DNA from: Desulfuromonadaceae bacterium UBA2294
GTDB lineage: Bacteria > Desulfobacterota > Desulfuromonadia > Desulfuromonadales > UBA2294
Direction: 5' to 3'
Length of the DNA stretch: 30,293 nucleotides
Assembly (NCBI GenBank): GCA_002345625.1
Contig: DDWE01000009.1
Coordinates: 1-30,293 of the forward strand
How positions within the stretch are numbered: the stretch's first letter is position 1; each line of letters opens with the position of its first letter. The notes beneath the pieces are model-generated. The model saw only the letters and a list, made by a program, of their open reading frames with translations, was not told where the DNA came from and did not search any database. The translations under genes and the position numbers were made by a program. Below, piece by piece: positions 7,984 to 14,932 of this stretch.

Positions 7984-8418
7984 ATGAGTGCACACGTTGT
8001 TGCCGTCTGTGTCAGCGAGAATAAAGGCGAGCGCAAAACGCCGGTGGCAAGCGCCGAGCTGCAGGTTGAGCACGGCTTCGCCGGTGATGCCCACGCCGGC
8101 GACTGGCACCGTCAGGTGAGCCTGCTCGCTCTGGAGAGTATCCGCAAGATGCAGGCCTTAGGTCTTGATGTCGGCACCGGCGATTTCGCCGAGAACCTAA
8201 CCACCGAGGGGATCGACCTGGTCAGCCTCCCCATCGGCACCAAACTGCAGGTCGGCGACGCCCTGCTCGAAGTGACCCAGATCGGCAAGGAGTGCCACAC
8301 CCGCTGCGCCATCTACCATCAGGCCGGTGACTGTGTCATGCCGAAAGAAGGGATCTTCGCCCGGGTGCTGCAAGGCGGTTCGATTGCCGCCGGGACGCCG
8401 ATCAGCGTGCTTGGATAG
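7984..8418 (+). CDS. MOSC domain protein
   Basis: 144 residues, starting one base after the moaA stop. MOSC-domain pattern: GFAGDAHAGDWHRQVSLL (32-48), GDFAENLTTEGIDL (66-79), GTKLQVGDALLEVTQIGKEC and the conserved Cys region (C104, C108, C117) ending in KEGIFARV. MOSC domains are the Mo-cofactor sulfurase C-terminal fold and are predicted to carry sulfur or bind the cofactor. Tight linkage to moaA supports a Mo-cofactor role, either cofactor handling or sulfur transfer to a molybdoenzyme. In related bacteria the domain also occurs fused to MogA-like proteins; no MogA is seen here. Exact reaction is unknown. Confidence 0.92.
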   Translation: MSAHVVAVCVSENKGERKTPVASAELQVEHGFAGDAHAGDWHRQVSLLALESIRKMQALGLDVGTGDFAENLTTEGIDLVSLPIGTKLQVGDALLEVTQIGKECHTRCAIYHQAGDCVMPKEGIFARVLQGGSIAAGTPISVLG

Positions 8419-8488
8419 CCGCTAAGACTCCGTCGTTGCCGCGGTCTTTGCTTGTTCCCCATGTTCCAATCCAGTCACGGTAGAGACC

Positions 8489-8887
8489 ATGGCCTGGTTT
8501 GCCCGACTCAAACAACACGCCCGCCTGCTCAAGGCCGATACCCTCGCCCTCTACTTTGCGGCCCGCCACCCGGCCACACCCTGGTCTGCGCGGCTGCTGG
8601 TGGCGGCCATCATCGCCTACGCCTTGAGTCCGATTGATCTGATCCCCGACTTTATCCCCATTCTCGGCTTCCTCGATGATCTCATCCTGATCCCCCTCGG
8701 GATCGCACTGGCGATCCGTTTGATTCCGGACGCGGTTCTGGCCGAGTGCCGGGCGCGGGCCAGCAAACTTGCCGGGACGGGCAAGCGGGTCAGTTATGTG
8801 GCGGCGATTGTGGTGGTTGTTCTCTGGTTGATTCTGTCCTCCCTGTTCACAATGTGGGTCTACAAGGCGTTCACTGCCGTGTCGTGA
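8489..8887 (+). CDS. DUF1232 (YkvA-type) membrane protein
   Basis: 132 residues. Residues 33-80 match DUF1232: a hydrophobic stretch with the signature LSPIDLIPDFIPILGFLDDLIL (given as two blocks, SPIDLIPDFIP 47-57 and LGFLDDLIL 59-67). A further membrane helix lies at 106-128 (IVVVVLWLILSSLFTMW). Inner-membrane location is therefore likely; molecular function of the family is unknown. The SD is weak (GGTAGAGA before ATG 8489). It follows the MOSC gene by 70 bases with only a weak hairpin between, so it may or may not be read with the Mo-cofactor unit. Confidence 0.88.
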   Translation: MAWFARLKQHARLLKADTLALYFAARHPATPWSARLLVAAIIAYALSPIDLIPDFIPILGFLDDLILIPLGIALAIRLIPDAVLAECRARASKLAGTGKRVSYVAAIVVVVLWLILSSLFTMWVYKAFTAVS

Positions 8888-9167
8888 GAGGAGAAGGAGT
8901 CAGTACGATGCATGGTACAAGGACAAACAACTGCAGGAGATGGTCGGAAATCTGCTGACTAATTTGAAATTTGCAATTGTGAAGCGCTGATTCCTTTCAA
9001 GCCGCTCGCTCCATTGCTTGCGTCTTGACCTGCGCCGCAAAAACCGTTATCTCTATCCGTGATGTTTTTGCTATGCGGGGAGGGGCCATGCCGGGGCGCA
9101 TTGCAGTCTGACGATTTTAAAAGAGCCGTTTTGTCGGTTATGCCGGCAGACGGCTTTTTTTGTCGGC
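8888..9167 (+). other. Gene-poor stretch with a decayed small frame and a possible short transcript
   Basis: No intact gene. At 8908 an ATG with a strong SD (GAAGGAG) opens only 16 codons, but the +2 frame from 8913 to TGA 8988-8990 reads like protein (WYKDKQLQEMVGNLL then TNLKFAIVKR) and lacks its own start, suggesting a frameshifted small gene. Further right, TTGACC (9025-9030), a 17-base gap and TATCTC (9048-9053) precede the hairpin at 9124-9155, which would outline an RNA of about 100 nt. Both points are inference. Confidence 0.3.
9124..9161 (+). terminator. Rho-independent terminator
   Basis: AGCCGT ... ACGGCT hairpin extended inward by wobble pairs (TTGTCGG / CCGGCAG), followed by a run of seven T from 9155. 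It stands 240 bases after the DUF1232 gene and just before the HigB promoter, so it may end that gene's mRNA or a short RNA starting near 9060. Confidence 0.75.
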
Positions 9168-9196
9168 TTGACTTGTGTCACCTGGTTGGTTACAGT
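9168..9196 (+). promoter_or_regulatory. Sigma-70 promoter of the higBA unit
   Basis: TTGACT (9168-9173), exactly 17 bases, then TACAGT (9191-9196). The predicted start near 9203 leaves almost no leader before the toxin start at 9210, and rules against the ATG at 9201. Confidence 0.6.
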
Positions 9197-9209
9197 TTGA
9201 ATGCTTCTA

Positions 9210-9479
9210 GTGATCAAACACAAGGGGTTGCGGAGCTTTTATCGCACCGGCAGCCGGTCTGGAATTCAGGCTCAACACGCCGCGCGTCTGCGGCTGCTGC
9301 TCGGCCGGCTCGATGCTGCACGGGAACCGCGCGATATGAATCTGCCCGGATTGCGTTTGCATAAATTAAGTGGAGAGCGCAGCGGCTACTGGGCGGTCGA
9401 CGTCAGTGGCAACTGGCGGCTGATCTTTCGGTTTGATGGCCCGGATGCAACCGATGTCGATTACCTCGACTACCATTAA
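9210..9479 (+). CDS. higB: HigB/RelE-family toxin
   Basis: 89 residues from GTG 9210 (product MIKHKGLRSFY...), the usual family opening; ATG 9201 would add MLL but lies at the likely transcription start. The chain follows HigB closely: SGIQAQHAARLRLLLGRLD, PRDMNLPGLRLHKLSG, GYWAVDVSGNWRLIFRF and the end DVDYLDYH. HigB is a ribosome-dependent mRNA interferase of the RelE fold; the basic and aromatic residues in the last strands (W, R, F, Y, H) are intact, so it should be active. The antitoxin gene follows 11 bases later, the reverse of the usual antitoxin-first order and typical for hig modules. It probably shares the promoter at 9168-9196, repressed by HigA. Confidence 0.92.
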   Translation: MIKHKGLRSFYRTGSRSGIQAQHAARLRLLLGRLDAAREPRDMNLPGLRLHKLSGERSGYWAVDVSGNWRLIFRFDGPDATDVDYLDYH

Positions 9480-9490
9480 GGAGACCGGAC

Positions 9491-9778
9491 ATGATGTACG
9501 ACCCGCCCCATCCCGGAGAGACCATCCGGCAGCTTTGTCTTGAGCCGCTCGGCCTTTCGGTGACTGTCGCCGCCAAGGCCCTCGGTGTTTCCCGCAAAGC
9601 GCTTTCCGAGCTGCTCAACGGCCATGTCGGCGTCAGCCCGGAAATGGCACTGCGCTTGTCTCTCGCTTTCGACACCACACCGGAAAGCTGGCTGACCCAG
9701 CAGATGCATTACGATATCTGGCAGGCGTCGCAACGGTGCGGTGATTTGCGTGTCGAGCGTTTGGTCAAGGCGGCTTAG
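9491..9778 (+). CDS. higA: HigA-type antitoxin, XRE-family regulator
   Basis: 95 residues; AAGGAGA upstream fixes ATG 9491 (a second ATG follows directly). It opens PPHPGETIRQLCLEPLGLSV, the HigA/VapI signature, and contains a helix-turn-helix: VAAKALGVSRKALSELLNGH, then VSPEMALRLSLAF. The C-terminal ~25 residues (WLTQQMHYDIWQASQR) form the toxin-neutralising/dimer part. It binds and silences HigB and represses the shared promoter in the family. The pair is complete and the reading frames intact. Terminator at 9843-9879 closes the unit. Confidence 0.94.
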   Translation: MMYDPPHPGETIRQLCLEPLGLSVTVAAKALGVSRKALSELLNGHVGVSPEMALRLSLAFDTTPESWLTQQMHYDIWQASQRCGDLRVERLVKAA

Positions 9779-9842
9779 CCGGTGTTCTGGATTGGGAACA
9801 GAGCGGGTTTGCGCTATTGTCTGGTTGCGAATCTGGTGCAAT

Positions 9843-9879
9843 AAAAGGGGCAGGCTGCGAAAATCAGCCTGTCCCTTTT
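9843..9879. terminator. Bidirectional rho-independent terminator
   Basis: 15-bp stem AAAAGGGGCAGGCTG / CAGCCTGTCCCTTTT with one G-T wobble, 7-base loop, A-run and T-run on both sides. It separates higBA (plus) from the convergent Sel1-repeat gene (minus). Confidence 0.95.
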
Positions 9880-9890
9880 TGTTTTCGCTT

Positions 9891-11135
9891 TCAGTGCGTC
9901 ACCATCCGCAGGGGGACTTCTACAGCAACATCGCCACCAATTTTCTCAAGCGTCTTAAGAGCATGGGCATATCCCTTCTGCGCCGAGCTGCGGAGCCAGT
10001 ATAAGGCCTCCCCCCGGTTTTCAGCCACGCCATCCCCATGCCGGAGCATTTCTCCATAAAAATACTGACCACTCGCATCTCCCAGTTCAGCACTTCGTCG
10101 AGACCATTCAGCCCCACGGGCATGATCTTCCTCCACCCCGTAGCCGAAATAGTAGATCTCTCCGAGTAGCGCCATGGCTGCCGGTTCATCCTGAGCGGCA
10201 GCCAGTTCCAGCCAGTATCGGGCCAGGGCATAATTCTGCAGCACATGGCAACCTCCCATATAAAGGAAGCCCACCTCGTATTGCGAGTAAGAGATGCCCT
10301 GCTCGGCCGCAAAGAGCATCATCGCAAACCCTTCGTTGCGCTGCGCCAGCGGGCCGTCACCAAACGCCAGCATCGACCCGTAATGGCCGCGCGCACAGGC
10401 ATGCCCCTGCTGGGCGGCCAGGCGGAAGTAATCCTCACTCGTCTTGCGAAAATCGGGGTCAGCTCCACCCTTGGCACAAATCAGCCCCATTTCGTAACGG
10501 GCATCACGGTTGCCAAGCTCCACTCCCTTCTCGAGCCATTTGAACGCCTCATGCCTGTTATCCAGGTCACGATACACTCGGTAGAGTTCTGCACAGGCAA
10601 AACCATCACCCATCTCCACCGACTCGATATACAGGGCGATTCCCCGGTTTAAATCCTTCTCCACGCCAATCCCGTCAAGATACATACTGCCGAGGCTATA
10701 GGTGCAATATTCACTTCCGGCCACCCTGCCGCGCTCGAAGCAATCCAAGGCTTGATCCAGATCAGCCTCCTTCCCGTCGAACTCATCGGCATAATGCATC
10801 CCGAGGATGTAGTAGGCGTGCGCCAGCCCTTTATCGATCGCTTCGTGCACCAGACGAAGCCCTTCTTCAACATCACGGCTCACACCTTTCCCGACAAAGT
10901 ACGACTCCGCCAGATTGGACATCGCTCGCAGACAACCTCGCTCCTGCCCTTTGCGATACCAGCTTACGGCGCACTCCGCATCGACCGGCACATGCAGCCC
11001 GTTATCGTACAGATAGCCCATGGTATTGAAGGCCGATGGATTCTCCCTGGCGATCTCAGCAACGACAAAGTTGTGCAACTCCTTCGTCTGCCCAGCCGCC
11101 AGAAAAGCAAAGACCTTGGCCAAATAATTTTCCAT
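9891..11135 (-). CDS. Sel1-repeat (SLR) protein
   Basis: 414 residues from ATG 11135, chosen because AAGGAGG lies 5 bases upstream although the frame continues to 11279. Nearly the whole chain from about residue 35 is Sel1-like repeats of ~36 residues; clear units contain GKGVSRDVEEGLRLVHEA, YLDGIGVEKDLNRGIALY, FGYGVEEDHARGAEWSRRSA and HGDGVAENRGEALYWLRSSA. There is no signal peptide, so it is probably a cytosolic protein-interaction scaffold. A middle repeat is irregular (ADPDFRKTSEDYFRLAAQQG). It follows the HExxH gene by 64 bases on the same strand and is likely co-transcribed. Partner and role are unknown; such proteins occur in signalling, stress and defence loci alike. Confidence 0.88.
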   Translation of the reverse strand: MENYLAKVFAFLAAGQTKELHNFVVAEIARENPSAFNTMGYLYDNGLHVPVDAECAVSWYRKGQERGCLRAMSNLAESYFVGKGVSRDVEEGLRLVHEAIDKGLAHAYYILGMHYADEFDGKEADLDQALDCFERGRVAGSEYCTYSLGSMYLDGIGVEKDLNRGIALYIESVEMGDGFACAELYRVYRDLDNRHEAFKWLEKGVELGNRDARYEMGLICAKGGADPDFRKTSEDYFRLAAQQGHACARGHYGSMLAFGDGPLAQRNEGFAMMLFAAEQGISYSQYEVGFLYMGGCHVLQNYALARYWLELAAAQDEPAAMALLGEIYYFGYGVEEDHARGAEWSRRSAELGDASGQYFYGEMLRHGDGVAENRGEALYWLRSSAQKGYAHALKTLEKIGGDVAVEVPLRMVTH

Positions 11136-11199
11136 CACGCCCTCCTTTTTTGGTCTGTCATCAGCACTATCATTTTTCGCTTTGACCATCAAGTCACGG

Positions 11200-11820
11200 T
11201 CAATCTTCATAGAACCAGCCCTCATCATCCGAACGTGCGTAGTCCTCAGAAATCTCCACCCATGACTCCATTTCGTCACTTAGCGCATTATGCAACTGCT
11301 CTTCTTCTTCAGCCATCGCCTGCATATCTACCTCATAGGGGCTTTCGTGGGCGAACATCCCCTCATCATCCGGAATAAACGGGTCATCTGTTTCAAGACA
11401 AGATTTATTGCAAGATTGCTCGACGGCAGCTATCCGGGGCATCGGCAAGTCCGCCGATTGAAACTTGGCACTCGAGAGCGCCTGATAAAGGAAATGGGCA
11501 AAGAGATCGACCAATCGCTCGTTGTTGCGCAACTCATCTTCGTTCATCATGTAGAAGATCCAGTGCGTCAACTCATGTAAATAGGCCTGCTCGGTAAACT
11601 GCTGTGGTGCCGCCGTCGGATCGATCCAGATCTCCTGTGTCGCGTAAGACGCGAACCCGATCATTTTGTTCTTCTGGCTGGCCATGTTCGGATCAAAGCG
11701 CACGTTGATCGTCAGACCACCGAGTTGGAGCGACTGTGGGATGATGGACGACTGAACCCCTTCTGGCTCTCCTGAATATGACCTAGCAACAGGTTTCAGG
11801 ATTTTGCTGGCGTCTTGCAT
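11200..11820 (-). CDS. HExxH zinc metallopeptidase-like protein
   Basis: 206 residues from ATG 11820 with GGGAGG just upstream; a TTG at 11832 lies inside that SD. The centre has YLHELTHWIFYMM with the zinc motif HELTH at 82-86, and 15 residues on, NNERLVDLFAHFLYQ with E101 as the probable third ligand. This order (HExxH then N-E-x-x-V-D/E-x-x-A) is that of small phage- and defence-type peptidases related to ImmA/IrrE. The C-terminal ~80 residues are very acidic (DEGWFYED end, EEEEQ) and Cys-containing, perhaps a partner-binding tail. ImmA-type enzymes cleave repressors or sense stress; here no adjacent repressor is seen. Substrate unknown. It lies 136 bases after the phosphatase/ARG gene. 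Confidence 0.72.
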   Translation of the reverse strand: MQDASKILKPVARSYSGEPEGVQSSIIPQSLQLGGLTINVRFDPNMASQKNKMIGFASYATQEIWIDPTAAPQQFTEQAYLHELTHWIFYMMNEDELRNNERLVDLFAHFLYQALSSAKFQSADLPMPRIAAVEQSCNKSCLETDDPFIPDDEGMFAHESPYEVDMQAMAEEEEQLHNALSDEMESWVEISEDYARSDDEGWFYED

Positions 11821-11956
11821 GAGGCCTCCCAAGGATAAAGGATTTGTTGTCTTATCAATAATGCTATGACATCCAGCTGGGTTTTTTTGGTGGCAATAGT
11901 GTCACCTCTTGGAGTTAGATCTGTCCGATCAGGGGCTATCTCTGCAGCATCATGAT

Positions 11957-13576
11957 CTATCTAGTTGGGCAAAGGCTGAACAAGCTCATTGCCATTGATT
12001 CAATGCATGAATGCAATTCTAGGTTTTCAAGCCAAGCTTTCGGTATGCCTTTGGTGCCGAGAATGGCCCCGAGAATATTTCCCGTTATGGCCCCAGTGCT
12101 ATCGCTGTCGCCACTATGGTTGACCGCCATAAGAACTGCTTTTGTGAAATCGGTGGGGTAGCAGAGGCTGCAATAGATACCTATGGCTAGAGCCTCTTCT
12201 GCAACCCAGCCTTCTCCGAGGGTGGCAATGGCGTCGGCTGATGGGGGAATCGCCTTGTTGTTGGCCAATGCTCGTGCAGCGCGGATTGCATTCAGGCATT
12301 CCTCGTGTCCTGGCCATTTGGTCAGCTCTTTCTCGCCACAGTCCAGTGCTTGCGCCAGGGTGTCACCATCAATCAATCTGGCAATCAGCAGCGCCATGAA
12401 TCCACCTGCGATGTAGCCGCTTGGATGGCCGTGAGTGATGGCTGAATATTCACATCCGAGACGAAAGGTCAAAGTGTCGACCTCCTCATCAACAAGCTCT
12501 TTGCAAGCAACAGGTGATTTGGCAAAAAGACCGACTGGGGCAACGCGCATGACGGTTCCGCAGCCTTTGCTGTTGTTGATCGGGTCACCGATGCTGCCCA
12601 TCGCGCCAGATGAAAGGGCACCGGTGCAACTCGCGCCGGGGGCCCGTTCGGCATAAAGGGCACGGTTGTTCAATAGCCAGCCTTCTCCAAGGGGCGATGA
12701 ATCCGCTTCTGCATCGTATTGTTCTTGAGTGTGGAGCCAGCGCAGATAGGCGCGGTGCCCTGAGTTGACCAAGGATTCGATGTCCATCCCTGCCCCGCTA
12801 TTGTGGCCAAGGATAAGGCCCTCTGCCGTGAATAGGCTCATCTGGGTGTCATCGGTGATTTCCAAAACCCCCTGCCGGTTCAGCTGTGGCTCACTTATGC
12901 CGGTCTCTCCGAACATTTCCTGAATTTCATCCCAGTGAGAAAACTCAACGGGCCACCCCAGCGCATCGCCAAGGGCCCCACCCAGCAGGCAACCTGCGTA
13001 GTGATCAAGGGACTGGCGTCCTGTCCACGACAAATAGCTGAGAACAAACTCTTCCTGTTGGTTCGTTTCAATGGTGCCCATTCTGGCGGCGCGTACTTGG
13101 TCGATGGCCGTTTGCTGGTCGCAACCTAAATCAATCAGCAGAAGTGCCGCGACGAGGCCGGTTCGTCCCAACCCACCCCGGCAGTGAAGCGCCAGCAATT
13201 TCCCCTCCAGAAGTGCCTGGCGAAGCTCTGGCCCTGTTGATTGCTTCCAGTTGTCGATCCATGCTTGATCCGGGATGCTGACATCCTGAATAGGCAGGTG
13301 GAGACTGGTGAGACCATGGTTGCTGGCCTCTTGCAGAAGATCAGGTACGGCGAGCAATTCAAATTCATGGTCTTCCATCAAGGAGACGAGAATATCAGCT
13401 CCCCAGGCTCGAATCGCCGACAGGTCGCAATCAAGATCTCTTGTCCACTGGCCACCCATGATGCTGTCACCCTGTTTCCCCGGGCAGATCGTCATGCCGA
13501 TTCTTCCCGTACCGAAGGGAGGCTTGACCGCATCAATATAGAGCGGATGGGATTTGCTGGTGCGTGCATGGTCCAT
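11957..13576 (-). CDS. Tyrosine/dual-specificity phosphatase - ADP-ribosylglycohydrolase fusion
   Basis: 539 residues from ATG 13576 (AAGGA 7 bases upstream; a GTG at 13612 overlapping the DUF2130 stop is the alternative). Residues ~15-185 are a rhodanese/PTP-fold phosphatase like cyclin-dependent kinase inhibitor 3, with the P-loop HCRGGLGRTG at 131-140 (Cys132 and Arg138 present) and a possible general acid in PIQDVSIPD. Residues ~190-539 are a DraG-type ADP-ribosylglycohydrolase: GCLLGGALGDALG (195-207), ITDDTQM (240-246), KGCGTVMRVAP, HGHPSGYIAG and HSGDSDSTG (487-495), giving a complete binuclear Mg site. One chain should thus both dephosphorylate and remove ADP-ribose. It overlaps or abuts DUF2130 and belongs to the sigma-54-controlled ARPP-1 operon. 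Confidence 0.93.
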   Translation of the reverse strand: MDHARTSKSHPLYIDAVKPPFGTGRIGMTICPGKQGDSIMGGQWTRDLDCDLSAIRAWGADILVSLMEDHEFELLAVPDLLQEASNHGLTSLHLPIQDVSIPDQAWIDNWKQSTGPELRQALLEGKLLALHCRGGLGRTGLVAALLLIDLGCDQQTAIDQVRAARMGTIETNQQEEFVLSYLSWTGRQSLDHYAGCLLGGALGDALGWPVEFSHWDEIQEMFGETGISEPQLNRQGVLEITDDTQMSLFTAEGLILGHNSGAGMDIESLVNSGHRAYLRWLHTQEQYDAEADSSPLGEGWLLNNRALYAERAPGASCTGALSSGAMGSIGDPINNSKGCGTVMRVAPVGLFAKSPVACKELVDEEVDTLTFRLGCEYSAITHGHPSGYIAGGFMALLIARLIDGDTLAQALDCGEKELTKWPGHEECLNAIRAARALANNKAIPPSADAIATLGEGWVAEEALAIGIYCSLCYPTDFTKAVLMAVNHSGDSDSTGAITGNILGAILGTKGIPKAWLENLELHSCIESMAMSLFSLCPTR

Positions 13577-13608
13577 ATCGAGATCCTTTCTTGCCACTGT
13601 TGGTGATG

Positions 13609-14838
13609 TCACTCGCCCAACTCCAGCAGCGGAATGGCCGGGATGGCGCTGCCGGCGATACCCTTTACTGAGCCATAGAAGCCGATGGCGTTTTTAATCA
13701 CCTTATCCAGCTGCTTTTCGCGTTCCTTCCAGATTTTCTCCATGGCACGGCGCTCTCTATCAATGCCATCTTGCAGTTCGCTGAAGCCTTCAACAATGGC
13801 CTCGATCTGCATCTTAAATTCAATGCTGGTCAAAAAGGAGTAAAGCATCTCCATTTTATCGCCCTTGTTGGATTGAGCCTTCTGGGCATCTCCAACTCGG
13901 CAGAGGCTGTTCCGCAGGACTATGGCCAACCCTTTGATGCTCGGGTAGTCGCAGACCCAGACACCGTTCAATTCGCCGATTCGTTCCATGCCTTCCGGCA
14001 ATACTTCAGTGACCAGAACGGCCAGGTCGGCGCCAACACTCTGCTGGTCCTGCTTAAGCTTGTCGATCCAGCCTCGATTGAAGCTCTTGGTTCGCTTGCT
14101 CTCGTAGATGATCTTGCCGATCGGCTCAAGCCCACGATCTTTCACCACCTGTATGGAGTCAGCGCCACGGCACCCTTTTGGCACCTCCTGGATCTCATCC
14201 AGAGGAAACAGATTGCGCAGGGTCTCCTCAATAGCCAGCTCCTGGATCTCCCCCTGGAGTTGCATCGACCCCTGCTCCGCTTTGCGCTTCATCTCTGTAA
14301 GCTGAGTGCGCAGATCGTGCAGTTGTTTCTCTTTCTCGGAGAGCTTGAGATCAACCTTCTCGGCTTCCTGCCGGCGGACTTTCTCCTCGATTTGTTGGGC
14401 GGCGGCGTTCTTCTCCCGTTCGAGCTTGATGGCAAATTCCTGCTCGCGTTCTTTGTCTTTACGCTTGAACCGTTCAAGTTCCAGTTCTTTTTCCTGGAGT
14501 GCTTCGATCTTCTTCGTGCGTTCATGCAGATCTTCTTCGAGTGCTTGGAATTTGCGCTCGTTTTCCTTTTGGTAAGTCTCTTTGAGATCTTTGCGCAATT
14601 GCTGCTCACGTTCTGCAATCTTGGCGCTGACCAGTTTTTCTTGCTCACGCTGCCGTTGGTTAAGCTCCTCCTCGCGCTTGTTCAGCGCAGAGCGCTCATG
14701 TGCCGACTGCTCCTCCATATCTGCTTTGATGGCAGCGATACGCTGGGCAACAGCATCTTCCATCTGGTGCTGTATGACTTCGTTGATATTGAACTGGTGA
14801 TGGCATTTCGGGCATTCAATAGTCTGGTTGTTGTTCAT
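13609..14838 (-). CDS. DUF2130 (COG4487) coiled-coil protein with PD-(D/E)XK-like core
   Basis: 409 residues, ATG 14838 preceded by GGAGA. N-terminal zinc knuckle IECPKCHHQF (8-17), a long charged coiled coil (~30-195), then the DUF2130 core. In that core GADSIQVV (D227) followed by IIYESKRTKSF (E246, K248) and DKLKQDQQSVGADLAVLVT matches the D...ExK layout of the restriction-endonuclease fold, so a nuclease or nucleic-acid-binding role is likely but is my inference. No membrane segment. It stands between the ARPP-1-like gene and the phosphatase/ARG gene, and its stop overlaps an alternative start of the latter. A terminator hairpin precedes it, so its expression may be lower than that of ARPP-1 or use a second promoter. 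Confidence 0.85.
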   Translation of the reverse strand: MNNNQTIECPKCHHQFNINEVIQHQMEDAVAQRIAAIKADMEEQSAHERSALNKREEELNQRQREQEKLVSAKIAEREQQLRKDLKETYQKENERKFQALEEDLHERTKKIEALQEKELELERFKRKDKEREQEFAIKLEREKNAAAQQIEEKVRRQEAEKVDLKLSEKEKQLHDLRTQLTEMKRKAEQGSMQLQGEIQELAIEETLRNLFPLDEIQEVPKGCRGADSIQVVKDRGLEPIGKIIYESKRTKSFNRGWIDKLKQDQQSVGADLAVLVTEVLPEGMERIGELNGVWVCDYPSIKGLAIVLRNSLCRVGDAQKAQSNKGDKMEMLYSFLTSIEFKMQIEAIVEGFSELQDGIDRERRAMEKIWKEREKQLDKVIKNAIGFYGSVKGIAGSAIPAIPLLELGE

Positions 14839-14877
14839 GTCTCTTCTCCTATAGGTGTTTGCTGAAATTTAAAAATA

Positions 14878-14909
14878 CCGCTGGAGCGCGCAGGTTTGCG
14901 CTCCAGCGG
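14878..14909 (-). terminator. Terminator/attenuator hairpin inside the ARPP-1 operon
   Basis: Perfect 12-bp stem CCGCTGGAGCGC / GCGCTCCAGCGG, 8-base loop. On the minus strand it is followed by TATTTTTAAATTT, so it faces the direction of ARPP-1 transcription and sits between that gene's stop (14933) and the DUF2130 SD. It could terminate part of the mRNA or protect the 3' end of the ARPP-1 message. Confidence 0.8.
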
Positions 14910-14932
14910 ATCCCCCCCTCTCTCATAAAGGG

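Noticed and set aside
6951..8036. Minus-strand open frame of 361 codons opposite moaA
   Set aside because: moaA has all radical-SAM motifs; the opposite frame is a product of GC-rich codon bias.
8424..8450. AAGAC/GTCTT hairpin after the MOSC gene as terminator
   Set aside because: Short, mismatched stem and no proper T-run.
11889..11906. Hairpin GGTGGCA/TGTCACC and a GG-N10-GC pattern resembling a second sigma-54 promoter before the HExxH gene
   Set aside because: The hairpin has no T-run on the useful side, and the promoter-like match keeps only GG and TTGC of the consensus; too weak to call.
13771..14865. Long plus-strand open frame (364 codons) antisense to the DUF2130 gene
   Set aside because: It mirrors the coiled-coil codons of the real gene (Leu/Phe-rich product), has no SD and no domain; the minus-strand frame has zinc knuckle, coiled coil and DUF2130 core.
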